A stretch of 64,000 nucleotides of DNA from Streptomyces collinus Tu 365 (GTDB taxonomy: Bacteria; Actinomycetota; Actinomycetes; Streptomycetales; Streptomycetaceae), in NCBI RefSeq assembly GCF_000444875.1, contig NC_021985.1, positions 372,001 to 436,000 of the forward strand. The letters are read 5' to 3'. The notes below the pieces were generated by a model, which was not told the origin of the DNA, made no database searches, and saw nothing but the letters and a program-made list of their open reading frames with translations. Both the position numbers and the translations under genes were made by a program. This document shows positions 1-15,048 of this stretch, one piece after another; position 1 is the first letter of the stretch; each line of letters starts with the position of its first letter.

Positions 1-7505
<7,505 letters not shown>

Positions 7506-7553
7506 AGCCCGACACCGACCGATGAACCGAACCGACGGACGAGGAGAGACACC

Positions 7554-7754
7554 ATGAGCGACGAGACGACCCGTCAGTACCTGGTCGTGGCCAACGACGA
7601 GGAGCAGTACTCCCTGTGGGAGGCGGACCGGCCCGTCCCGGCCGGCTGGCACCCGCAGGGCGTGCGCGGCTCCCGTGCGGAGTGCCTGGCCCACATCGAG
7701 CGGGTGTGGACCGACATGCGCCCGCTCAGCCTGCGGCTGAGCATGGCCGGCTGA
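7554..7754 (+). CDS. mbtH: MbtH-like NRPS chaperone
   Basis: This 66-residue protein has the MbtH family hallmarks: an N-terminal NDEEQYSLW stretch, a PAGWHP motif and a C-terminal WTDMRPLSLR block. MbtH proteins bind adenylation domains and are often needed for their solubility and activity in the cytoplasm. The ATG sits 6 bases after a GAGGAGAG ribosome binding site. The gene starts 48 bases after the NRPS stop, so it is probably cotranscribed and serves the upstream A domains. A second MbtH homologue lies at 23916-24140. Confidence 0.96.
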   Translation: MSDETTRQYLVVANDEEQYSLWEADRPVPAGWHPQGVRGSRAECLAHIERVWTDMRPLSLRLSMAG

Positions 7755-7775
7755 CCGACGACCGACGGCACCGTG

Positions 7776-7811
7776 CCGCCCGGCGCTCCCTCGGATCGGA
7801 GCGCCGGGCGG
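7776..7811 (+). terminator. Stem-loop after MbtH gene
   Basis: A perfect 14-bp inverted repeat (arms 7776-7789 and 7798-7811, arm CCGCCCGGCGCTCC) encloses an 8-base loop. It lies between the MbtH stop and the MFS start. There is no U-run, as is usual for actinomycete hairpin terminators. It could lower read-through into the MFS gene. Confidence 0.6.
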
Positions 7812-7840
7812 CGTGCGTCTGCCGCGAGGAATGGACCACG

Positions 7841-9151
7841 ATGAACCGACGAATTTCACCGCCTTCCCGGCGCACAGCACCGCTGACGGCCCTCGTGAGC
7901 GTCGCCGCCGTGTCGGCGCTGGGAATGGCGGCAACCCTGGTGGCCGTCCCCTGGTTCGTGCTGCACGCCACCGGCAGCGGCACCTGGACCGGGCTGGTCG
8001 CGGCGGCCGAAACCGCGGGCCTGCTGTGCTCGGCGGTGCTGGCCGGCCCGGTGGCCGACCGGCTGCCGGCCCGGGCCGTGAGCGCGGGCGCCGACCTGCT
8101 CACCGCGTCGGCGCTCGCCCTGATCCCGCTGCTGCACTCCCTGGACGTGCTGGCCCTGCCGGTGCTCGCCGTGCTGGCCTTCGCCGTGGGGGCGGCCCGC
8201 GGCCCGGCGGAGACCGCACGACAACTGCTGCTGCCCGACGTCCTGGAGAGGGCCTCGGTCACGGTGGAGGCGGGCACCGGCGCGGTCGAGGCCGCCCGGC
8301 GGACCGGCCTGATGGCCGGCGCGCCGCTGGCCGGCCTGCTCATCTCCGCCGTGGGCCCGGTGCGCACGCTGTGCACCGACGTGGGCGCGGCCCTGCTGTG
8401 CGGTGCGCTGGTGGTGACGCTGGTGCCGTCCCGGCCGCGTCAGGCCGGCCGGACGGCCCCGGGAGGGGCTGCCGCGTCCTATCTCGCGGACCTGCGGGCG
8501 GGTTGGGCGTACCTGGGCGGCGATCGCCCGGTGCGGGCGGTGGCCGCCGTGCTGCTGGTGACGAACGCGCTGGACGGCGCCCTCAACGGGGTGCTCTACC
8601 CGGCGTACGGCTCCCGGGTGCTGCACAGCAGCGCGTTGTTCGGGGCCATGGTCACCGCGATCGGGGCGGGTGCCCTGCTGGGAGCGGCCCTGTACGGCCG
8701 GCTCGGACGCCGCCTGCCGCGCCGGTCCCTGTTCGTCGGCGCGTTCCTCCTGGTCGGCGCGGTGCGCTGCGGGACGCTCGCCGCCGGACCGCCGCCCTGG
8801 GCGCTGCTCTCGCTGCTCGCGCTGACGGGGCTGGGGTCAGGGGTGCTCGGTCCGCTCATGATGTCCGTCGCCTACGAGCGGGTGCCGGAGCAGGTGCGCG
8901 GGCGTGTCTTCGGCATGCTCACGGCCTGCGCCCTGGCGGCCACCCCGCTCGGCATGCTGGGGGCCGGCCCGGTGCTGGACGCCTGGGGAGTGACGGCCGC
9001 CCTGGTGACGGTCGGTGTGGTGTACCTCGGGGTGACGGTGACGCCTCTGGTGTTTCCCGTGTGGCGGGAGTTGGACATGGTGTCCTCCCCCGAGACGCCG
9101 AGCGACGACCGCAATGCCCGGAACAGGGAGGTTTGCCACCCCTCACTTTAG
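7841..9151 (+). CDS. MFS transporter, probable peptide exporter
   Basis: This is a 436-residue integral membrane protein with about 12 hydrophobic segments. The frame is open further upstream, but the ATG at 7841 is preceded by GAGGA and gives a normal MFS beginning: a short basic N terminus, then the first membrane segment. Features include a GPVADRLPAR loop after the second segment, a GAARGPAETARQ stretch and a central cytosolic loop. The fold resembles the MFS_3/enterobactin-exporter-like group common in actinomycete clusters. Position directly after NRPS and MbtH suggests export of the peptide and self-protection; the substrate is inferred from context only. The C terminus is hydrophilic. 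Confidence 0.88.
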   Translation: MNRRISPPSRRTAPLTALVSVAAVSALGMAATLVAVPWFVLHATGSGTWTGLVAAAETAGLLCSAVLAGPVADRLPARAVSAGADLLTASALALIPLLHSLDVLALPVLAVLAFAVGAARGPAETARQLLLPDVLERASVTVEAGTGAVEAARRTGLMAGAPLAGLLISAVGPVRTLCTDVGAALLCGALVVTLVPSRPRQAGRTAPGGAAASYLADLRAGWAYLGGDRPVRAVAAVLLVTNALDGALNGVLYPAYGSRVLHSSALFGAMVTAIGAGALLGAALYGRLGRRLPRRSLFVGAFLLVGAVRCGTLAAGPPPWALLSLLALTGLGSGVLGPLMMSVAYERVPEQVRGRVFGMLTACALAATPLGMLGAGPVLDAWGVTAALVTVGVVYLGVTVTPLVFPVWRELDMVSSPETPSDDRNARNREVCHPSL

Positions 9152-9286
9152 GGCCAGGCAGCTTGATGAGCGGCGGACCGGACCGCTGCGGGGCGGTCGG
9201 GGCGGCAGGGTTGGTCCTGCACGACAACGACTGCACGGCCCGGGCAGACCAACCGGGCCGGCCCACCGACCTGCTGGGGGAACAGC

Positions 9287-9499
9287 ATGACGAAGCGACT
9301 CGCACCGGCCGTGACCATCGTGGCCGCCGCCTTCACCACCGCCCTGCTGGGGAGCGCGGTGACCGCCTTGTCCGACGGGCCCGCGACCCACGTCACCGCG
9401 GGCGACCACCAGGTGGCCATCGTCAAGGTGACGACCGGTGCGGCGATGGGCCTCGGGGAGCGCCCGAAGCCCCCGACGGACACCTCCTGGGGCGGCTGA
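9287..9499 (+). CDS. Small secreted or membrane-anchored hypothetical protein
   Basis: This 70-residue reading frame has an ATG 5 bases after GGGGGA. Residues 1-28 look like a signal peptide or single membrane anchor: a KR start, then a long Ala/Val/Leu stretch. The rest is short and polar and ends in a Pro/Gly-rich tail. No family is recognised. It lies downstream of the MFS gene and just before a group of strong hairpins. It could be a minor cell-envelope peptide; it lacks the leader/core layout of a typical ribosomal peptide precursor. Confidence 0.55.
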   Translation: MTKRLAPAVTIVAAAFTTALLGSAVTALSDGPATHVTAGDHQVAIVKVTTGAAMGLGERPKPPTDTSWGG

Positions 9500-9504
9500 G
9501 AAGA

Positions 9505-9560
9505 CCGGCGTGCGTGCCGACCGGCCGGGTGTCTCACCGGCCGGGCGGCACGCACGCCGG
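9505..9560. terminator. Hairpin 1 of a convergent terminator cluster
   Basis: Perfect 14-bp arms CCGGCGTGCGTGCC (9505-9518) and its complement (9547-9560) enclose a 28-base insert that can itself pair through the two copies of CCGGCCGGG. It starts 6 bases after the stop of the small plus-strand gene. Confidence 0.7.
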
Positions 9561-9566
9561 GGCGAA

Positions 9567-9608
9567 CGCACGGAACGAGGCGCCCTCGGGGACGCCTCGT
9601 TCCGTGCG
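9567..9608. terminator. Hairpin 2 of a convergent terminator cluster
   Basis: A perfect 16-bp inverted repeat (9567-9582 and 9593-9608, arm CGCACGGAACGAGGCG) has a 10-base loop. It lies between convergent genes and should work in both directions. Confidence 0.75.
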
Positions 9609-9609
9609 T

Positions 9610-9638
9610 GACGGGCAGGGCCCGGGGCCCTGCCCGTC
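9610..9638. terminator. Hairpin 3 overlapping the cupin gene stop
   Basis: A near-palindrome with 14-bp arms GACGGGCAGGGCCC (9610-9623) and complement (9625-9638) around one central base. It overlaps the last codons of the minus-strand cupin gene. Together with the two neighbouring hairpins it insulates the convergent transcription units. Confidence 0.5.
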
Positions 9639-10164
9639 AGCCTGTTCCGGGTCGCACTGGCTGCTCCGGCCCGTCGGGACACAGGACGACGACCGTCCAG
9701 CGGGCCGCGGGGGTGGGCTCGGCGGTGCGGGACCAGCCGTCGGGGACGTAGAGCACCTCACCCGCGCGCAGGCGGTAGCGGAGCGAGGTGTCCCGCCCGT
9801 CCTCACCGGTCCCGGCGACGGTCCAGGTGGTCGCGCCCGCGACCTGATGGACCAGCAGGTGCCCGTGCGGGGCGCCGGTGGCCGCCGGGCGGGCCGCGAG
9901 ACCCGTCGCGGCGGCGACCTGGGCGGCGAGCAGGCCCACGTCCGGGGGTACGGCACGGCCCTCCGCGCCGTCCCCTCCGTCACCGAGGAGCGGATGATCG
10001 TGTTCCGGCCACAGAACGCCGGGGGCACGGCTGAAGTGGAGCGCGACGAAGAGGGCCGTCTCCCGCAGGTGGTTCCCGGCCGGGCCGTCGGGCAGACCGG
10101 GTGACCGGTCCCCGGAACCACCCTGCGGAAGCCCCGCCACTGGCCCGTCGACCGGCATGTTCAT
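9637..10164 (-). CDS. Cupin-like / JmjC-like domain protein
   Basis: This 175-residue cytosolic protein has a double-stranded beta-helix look: HGHLLVHQVAG followed by TTWTV, and a late VLYVPDGWSRTAEP segment typical of cupin or JmjC-like folds. A full 2-His/1-carboxylate iron site is not clear to me, so catalytic activity is uncertain. The frame is open much further upstream, but the ATG at 10164 has GAGGGG at a good distance and the extension is unlikely coding. It is transcribed towards the terminator cluster. Its upstream region shares three sequence blocks with the region upstream of the large minus-strand NRPS, suggesting common control with peptide synthesis. It might hydroxylate a peptidyl residue or be a sensor. 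Confidence 0.7.
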   Translation of the reverse strand: MNMPVDGPVAGLPQGGSGDRSPGLPDGPAGNHLRETALFVALHFSRAPGVLWPEHDHPLLGDGGDGAEGRAVPPDVGLLAAQVAAATGLAARPAATGAPHGHLLVHQVAGATTWTVAGTGEDGRDTSLRYRLRAGEVLYVPDGWSRTAEPTPAARWTVVVLCPDGPEQPVRPGTG

Positions 10165-10264
10165 CCTGCGCCCCTCAATCCGTGCACGGCTCAACGGCTG
10201 CACCGCGTCCGCCGTGCGCGCCGGGTCGCGCCCGGCGCGACCCCGTCGGGGAAGCATCGTCCAT

Positions 10265-10316
10265 TGCACGCCGTGGATACCAGCCACGGAAACACGTTCC
10301 CTGAAACCCGTGACAC
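10265..10316 (-). promoter_or_regulatory. Putative shared regulatory region upstream of cupin gene
   Basis: Three blocks, TGCACGCCGTG (10265-10275), CGGAAACA (10287-10294) and AACCCGTGACAC (10305-10316), recur in the same order upstream of the NRPS start at 36499. Total length is 52 versus 56 bases. This suggests a common activator, possibly one of the LuxR-type regulators; that is inference. Confidence 0.45.
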
Positions 10317-10415
10317 ACGCGGCGTCGCCGCCCGGCACGGGCGCCGGGCCCACGGCACAGGCGCACCGCCCCGGCGGCGGTCTCGGGGGACGTCGGGTCC
10401 CGACGGACGCCGGAG

Positions 10416-10453
10416 CGCGCCCCGTTGCCCGGCCGGCCGGGCAACGGGGCGCG
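10416..10453. terminator. 38-base perfect palindrome, probable terminator
   Basis: The half-site GCGCCCCGTTGCCCGGCC (10417-10434) is followed at once by its exact complement (10435-10452), and the outer C/G pair also matches. It lies 113 bases downstream of the regulator stop on the minus strand. It can form a very stable hairpin. Confidence 0.55.
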
Positions 10454-10565
10454 GACGGATGCCGGTCATCCACGGTCCGCGCCCCGCGCGGCGTCCGGCC
10501 TCGCCGGCTCCGGGCCGCCGGACCGCCCCGGGCGACCGGCTCGACCGGGGTTCCGTGCGGCGGGT

Positions 10566-11600
10566 TCAGTCCGTGGTGGCCTGCGCCGCAGGGTCCGCGG
10601 GCCGGGAGTCGTCCAGCAGGCCTCGTGCCGCCGCGGCGGCGCCCGCCTGGAAGCGGCTTCCGGCGCCGAGTTCCTCCATGATGTCGGCGATGTGCCGGCG
10701 CGCGGTGCGCAGGGACATGCCGAGCCGCCGCGCGATGGCCTCGTCCTTCAGTCCGGCCGCGAGGAGCCGGATGATCGTCTCGTGGATCTCGCGGGCGACC
10801 TCCTCCAGCCCCTGCCCGACGGCGTTGGAGAAGGGCGTGGCGCGGTCCCACGTCTGCTCGAAGATGTCGCAGAGATAGGCGACGGTGGCGGGCTCCCGGA
10901 TCACCACGGCACCCCAACTGCCGTCCGGCACCGGGATGAAGGCGAGTTCGCGGTCGAACGCGATGAGCCGGCCGAAGAGTTCGTGCGCGGTGCGGTACTG
11001 CGCGCCGAGCGCGGAGGCGGCGGCGACATAGGCCTGACTGGGGCCGTTGAAGCGGGCGGTGTGGTGGTACAGGCTGCGTATGGAGATGCCCCGACGCAGC
11101 ATGGCCTCGTCCCGCCGCAGCGCCTCCTGCATCGCCTCGGGCACGCGGCTGCCGCCGCCGGGCTGGCTGGTGAGGACCTCGCGGCGGCAGCGGTCCGAGG
11201 CATGGTTCAGCGCACCGCGCACGTCCTCGACGTTCTCCAGGACCTCCAGCGCGTCCCCGACGGAACGGCGCTGGAGGTAGCGGGGCATGAAGCGCCCGAG
11301 TTCCTCGCGGATGCCGCTGATCTCCCGCTGGCGTGTGCGGATCTCCTCCTCCAGCGGCGCGGCGAGCCGGGACGCGGCGGTGTCCGGCGCCACCGCGAAG
11401 GCCACGGAGTCGTCCTCCGGGCTGCGGTGCAGCAACTGGGCGCCGAGCAGGCGCTCCACGCTGAGCCGGACCTCCTGCGCGGCGCGCCCGGTCCCCCCGG
11501 CGACGGCGTCCACCTCGATCGTGCGGTGCTGGAGCACCCAGCTGTAGACGTCGAAATCTACGTCACTGAGATCCGACAACACCTTTGCCCCATTTTGCAT
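10566..11600 (-). CDS. LuxR-type HTH transcriptional regulator
   Basis: This 344-residue regulator belongs to a type common beside Streptomyces secondary-metabolism genes. Residues 1-90 form a winged-helix-like domain (DVDFDVYSWVLQHRTIEV onward). The middle part is a helical sensor region with a YHHTARFNG segment. The C terminus carries a LuxR HTH (ETIIRLLAAGLKDEAIARRL then SLRTARRHIADIMEELGA). The frame is open upstream to 11717, but the ATG at 11600 follows GGTGAAGG and gives the usual N terminus. It is divergent from the small LuxR gene at 11750. It is a candidate cluster-situated regulator; its ligand is unknown. Confidence 0.85.
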   Translation of the reverse strand: MQNGAKVLSDLSDVDFDVYSWVLQHRTIEVDAVAGGTGRAAQEVRLSVERLLGAQLLHRSPEDDSVAFAVAPDTAASRLAAPLEEEIRTRQREISGIREELGRFMPRYLQRRSVGDALEVLENVEDVRGALNHASDRCRREVLTSQPGGGSRVPEAMQEALRRDEAMLRRGISIRSLYHHTARFNGPSQAYVAAASALGAQYRTAHELFGRLIAFDRELAFIPVPDGSWGAVVIREPATVAYLCDIFEQTWDRATPFSNAVGQGLEEVAREIHETIIRLLAAGLKDEAIARRLGMSLRTARRHIADIMEELGAGSRFQAGAAAAARGLLDDSRPADPAAQATTD

Positions 11601-11749
11601 ACCTTCACCCCGGGTCGCTTTCCTGCCAGGCACCTTGGTGAGGCGCCCTCCCCCTGGCGTCAGCATAAGCAAGCGGAAAGGCTGCTCATGAACAGCTTCG
11701 GCGGCGAGTCGGCTCACATGACGCCGCCGTGTACACGTGAAGGAGCAGA

Positions 11750-12079
11750 GTGAACACCGGACTTTCCTCGAAGGAAACCCTGTCGAGAGCGTTTTCAGCC
11801 GTAACAGTTCCCGTCACCCCCCGGAAGCCCTCCCCCACCTCGCCGGAGTCCGCGATGTCCGCGACCGACCCCTCCGCCCTCACGCTCTCGCCCCGCGAGC
11901 AGGAGGTCCTGGCCCACCTCGCGCAGGGCTGCACGTACCGCATCATCGCCCGGCGCATGGGACTCAGCCCGCACACGGTCGACACCTATGTGCGCCGGCT
12001 GCGCGGCAAGACCGGCTTGGTCAACCGCATCCAGCTGGCGCACCTGGCCTTCCAGTTGGGGTACGGCCCCGGCTACTGA
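11750..12079 (+). CDS. Small single-domain LuxR-type regulator
   Basis: This 109-residue protein starts with GTG, 5 bases after AAGGAG. Residues 1-40 are a low-complexity Ser/Thr/Pro leader. Residues 42-105 are a LuxR-type HTH (LTLSPREQEVLAHLAQGC, then IARRMGLSPHTVDTYVRRL). It lacks any receiver or sensor domain, so it may act constitutively or heterodimerise. It is divergently transcribed from the larger LuxR-type gene. Its stop overlaps the end of the convergent MFS gene by 7 bases. It is likely a pathway regulator of the NRPS locus. Confidence 0.85.
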   Translation: MNTGLSSKETLSRAFSAVTVPVTPRKPSPTSPESAMSATDPSALTLSPREQEVLAHLAQGCTYRIIARRMGLSPHTVDTYVRRLRGKTGLVNRIQLAHLAFQLGYGPGY

Positions 12080-13380
12080 GCCGGGGCAGCGTCGAAGTCC
12101 CGCATCCGCCGCAGGGGTGAACACAGCAGGACGAGCGGGGTGGCCGCCAGTCCGGCCGTCAGGATCCACAACGCCGTGCGCACTCCCGCCAGTTCGCCGA
12201 GGGCACCGGCCAGCAGGCCGCTCAAGGGCAGCACTCCCCACACCAGGAACCTCATGGTGGCGGTCATCCGGCCGAGCAGGTGCGGCGGGCAGACGGTCTG
12301 CCGGTAGGCGACCTGGCAGATGTTGTACGTGGTCACCCCCGCCGACTGCACCAGGACGCCCATGACGAACAGGCCCACCCGCCAGCCCGGTCCGGCCAGC
12401 GGCAGCAGCAGACCGAAGGGCATGGTGACCAGCAGGGACAGCCAGGTCAGCCGGGCCGCGCCCACCCTCATGGAGAGCCGGCGCGTGACGAGCGCGGCGA
12501 GGACCGAGCCGAGCGAGGCCGTGGTGAGGATCCAGCCGACCGCCGCGGGCGGCAGGCCCACGGTGCGGGTCAGGAAGAGCGTCTCCAGGGCGAAGACGCC
12601 GCTGAGGCAGAGGTTGACCGAGGCCGTACCGAGCGCGATGACCCGCAGCACGCGGTGGTGCAGGACGTGCTGCAGCCCCTCCTTGATCTCCTGCCACAGG
12701 CCGCCGTGCCCGGACGGCCGCGGGGCGGGCCGTTCCTCCCGTGCCTCGATCCGGCCCAGCAGGGCCACGGAGGTGAGGGAGGTGACGGCCTGCCCGACCA
12801 GGGTGCCGGCCGGGCCGAGGAGCTGCACGAAGAAGCCCGCCACCCCGGGGCCCGCCACCTCCGCACCCGACCGGACGCTCTCCAGACGGGAGTTGCCCTG
12901 GATCAGCCGGGACTGGCCGACCAGCGTGGGCAGATAACTCTGGTCGGCCACGTCGCCGAACAGCCGCGCGCAGCCGAGCAGCAGGGCGACGGTGTACAGC
13001 AGCGGCATGGAGTCGGCGTCCAGCAGCCAGGCCACCGGCACGACCGTGAGCAGCACGGCCCGCGCCAGATCGGCGGCGATCATGACATCGCGGCGGCGCA
13101 TCCGGTCGACCCAGGCGCCGGCGGGCAGCCCGAGCAGCAGGAACGCCGCGTTCTCGGCGGCGGCGAGCACACCGGCCTCCCAGGCGGAAGCGTGCAGGGT
13201 GAGCACGGCCGTCAGGGGCAGCGCCACGTACGTGATGCTGCTGCCGAGTTCGTTGCACACGTGCGAGGCCATGAAGCGGCGGAAGTCGCGCCGCTGCCGC
13301 GCGGAGGGTTCGGCACCCTCCGGCGGGGCGGCGATGTCCGCGCCGGCGGCGGGATCGGGGGCGGTGGTGGGCTGGGACAC
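12073..13380 (-). CDS. MFS transporter (macrolide-efflux/enterobactin-exporter-like)
   Basis: This 435-residue membrane protein has about 12 hydrophobic segments: first segment after RRFMASHVCNELGSSITYVALPL, a PAGAWVDRMRRRDVM loop, and a middle cytosolic loop near residues 190-225. The GTG at 13380 follows AAGGA. The open frame continues far upstream but then runs out of phase with the adenylation gene, so a fusion is not real. It is the last gene of the minus-strand NRPS block, 62 bases after the free A domain, and probably exports the peptide. It is a paralogue in role of the exporter at 7841-9151. Confidence 0.9.
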   Translation of the reverse strand: MSQPTTAPDPAAGADIAAPPEGAEPSARQRRDFRRFMASHVCNELGSSITYVALPLTAVLTLHASAWEAGVLAAAENAAFLLLGLPAGAWVDRMRRRDVMIAADLARAVLLTVVPVAWLLDADSMPLLYTVALLLGCARLFGDVADQSYLPTLVGQSRLIQGNSRLESVRSGAEVAGPGVAGFFVQLLGPAGTLVGQAVTSLTSVALLGRIEAREERPAPRPSGHGGLWQEIKEGLQHVLHHRVLRVIALGTASVNLCLSGVFALETLFLTRTVGLPPAAVGWILTTASLGSVLAALVTRRLSMRVGAARLTWLSLLVTMPFGLLLPLAGPGWRVGLFVMGVLVQSAGVTTYNICQVAYRQTVCPPHLLGRMTATMRFLVWGVLPLSGLLAGALGELAGVRTALWILTAGLAATPLVLLCSPLRRMRDFDAAPAQ

Positions 13381-13442
13381 GGGATTCCTTGTCTGGTGGG
13401 TGGGCGCGGGCCCGGCGGGACGGACCCGCCCGGGTCGGTGGT

Positions 13443-15011
13443 TCAGGCGGGTTCGGCGAGCGGCGGTCGTGCGGCGGCCGCCCGCGGCGCGAACGGGTCC
13501 GGCAGGCCGCGCACGTCGAGCTTGCCACCCGGGGTGCGCGGCAGACGGGGCAGGACGCACGCCCGGGCCGGGACGAGGTGGCCCGGCACCCGCGCGGCCA
13601 GGTCCCGGCGCAACACACCACCGTCCAGGGCCCGTCCGGGGACGGCGGCGACGTAGACCACCACCTGCGGTTCGCCCTGGTGCGGCACGGCGCGGGCGAC
13701 GACGTCCACCACGTCCGGGTGGGCGGCGACGGCCGCCTCGACCTCCTTGAGCTCCACCCGGTGCCCGCGGATCTTGACCTGGTCGTCGGTGCGGCCCAGG
13801 AAGCGCAGGGTGCCGTCGGGCGCCCGCCGTACCCGGTCCCCCGTGCGGTACATGCGCTCCCCCGGTGCGGCGAACGGGTCGGCGACGAACCGCTCGGCGG
13901 TCAGGGCGGCCCGGTCGTGGTAGCCGCGTGCCAGGCAGTGCCCGGCGAGGTACAGCTCGCCCGCCGCGTCGTCCGCGGTGGGCTCCAGCGCCTCGTCCAG
14001 GACGTAGGCCCGTACGCCGTCGAGCGGCACCCCGAGCGGGATGACCTCGTCGGGGGTGCCGGCCGACGGACCCGGGTGCGTGGCATGGCAGGTGGCCGTG
14101 ATCGTCGACTCGGTGAGGCCGTAGGCGCTGGTCACGTCCGGCCCGCCGGCCGCGTACCAGCGGACGAGGTCCGCGGTGCGGCCCGCGTCGCTGCCGATCA
14201 CGACGTGGCGCAGGGCGGGCGGCAGCGGCCGGGGGCGGCGTTCGACGTCCTTGGCCCACTGGGCCCAGTAGGGGGTGGGCAGGTTGACGACGGTGACCTG
14301 GCGCCGGGCCAGGAAGGGTTCCAGTTCGGCGGGCGAGGCCAGGTTGTCGTCGACGAACACGGCCGTTCCGCCCGTGCACCAGGTCGGCAGTGCCTCCTCC
14401 AGCGACACGTCGAAGGCGGGTGCGGCGAACTGGAGCACGCGGTCCGCCGCGGTCAGGCCGTAGCGCTCGGCGAGTACGGCGGTCTGCCGGGCCAGGCCGG
14501 CGTGGCCGACGGCGACCGGTTTGGGCCTGCCGGTCGAGCCGGAGGTGAACAGGACGTAGGCCAGCGAGCCCGGTGCGACGGCGGCCGGGTCCGCGGCGGC
14601 GTACGGGGCCTCGCCCCGGGTACCGGCCCAGAACAGCTCCTCGCCGCACCGGCGGCGCAGCGCGGCCGCGGCCACGTGCCCGGTGACGACCGCGTACCGG
14701 GTGCGGGCGGCGGCCAGCAGTGCGCGCAGCCGCTCGTCCGGGGCCGCCGGATCGACGAGCAGCGGCGCGGCACCGGCGTACCAGATGCCCAGGACGGCCA
14801 CCGCCCAGTCGGCGCCCCGGCCCACTGCGACGAGCACGGTGTCCTCCGGGCCCGCGCCGGCCGCGCGCAGTTCCCCGGCCACGGCACGGGCCCTGCGGTC
14901 GAACGTGCGGTAGGTCAGCTCGCCCTCGGGGGCGCTCACGGCCGTGGCGTCGGGTGTCCGGGCCGCCTGCCGTGCGATGCGCAGGGGAACCGGGATGTCG
15001 TCGGGGTGCAC
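13443..15011 (-). CDS. Free-standing adenylation domain protein
   Basis: This 522-residue ANL-family enzyme activates an acid as AMP ester and should load a carrier protein in trans, since it has no T domain. Motifs: [11 protein letters not shown] around residue 160 (a Pro replaces the usual Gly after the Lys), AYGLTEST, YRTGDRVR, DDQVKIRGHRVEL and the A10 lysine in GGKLD. GrsA-aligned pocket residues read D-V-E-N-V-I-A-I-T-K; Asp235 is kept, so an alpha-amino acid is likely, but I cannot name it. I chose the GTG at 15011 because GGAGG lies 9 bases upstream; a GTG at 15062 would overlap the NRPS before it. A free T-E didomain in the same operon is its natural partner. Confidence 0.88.
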   Translation of the reverse strand: MHPDDIPVPLRIARQAARTPDATAVSAPEGELTYRTFDRRARAVAGELRAAGAGPEDTVLVAVGRGADWAVAVLGIWYAGAAPLLVDPAAPDERLRALLAAARTRYAVVTGHVAAAALRRRCGEELFWAGTRGEAPYAAADPAAVAPGSLAYVLFTSGSTGRPKPVAVGHAGLARQTAVLAERYGLTAADRVLQFAAPAFDVSLEEALPTWCTGGTAVFVDDNLASPAELEPFLARRQVTVVNLPTPYWAQWAKDVERRPRPLPPALRHVVIGSDAGRTADLVRWYAAGGPDVTSAYGLTESTITATCHATHPGPSAGTPDEVIPLGVPLDGVRAYVLDEALEPTADDAAGELYLAGHCLARGYHDRAALTAERFVADPFAAPGERMYRTGDRVRRAPDGTLRFLGRTDDQVKIRGHRVELKEVEAAVAAHPDVVDVVARAVPHQGEPQVVVYVAAVPGRALDGGVLRRDLAARVPGHLVPARACVLPRLPRTPGGKLDVRGLPDPFAPRAAAARPPLAEPA

Positions 15012-15048
15012 AGGGGTCTGCCTCCAGGTGGGTGGGGCCGGGCGGGGA

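Larger units (their letters stand above)
10165..10565. other. Non-coding region between cupin and regulator genes
   Basis: About 400 bases without a convincing gene. It holds the cupin promoter region with the shared motif blocks (10265-10316) and a long palindrome (10416-10453) downstream of the LuxR-type gene. I see nothing else. Confidence 0.6.

Noticed and set aside
12073..14649. A fused adenylation-transporter protein suggested by one long minus-strand frame
   Set aside because: The upstream part of that frame is out of phase with the true A domain; the transporter has its own GTG and AAGGA at 13380.
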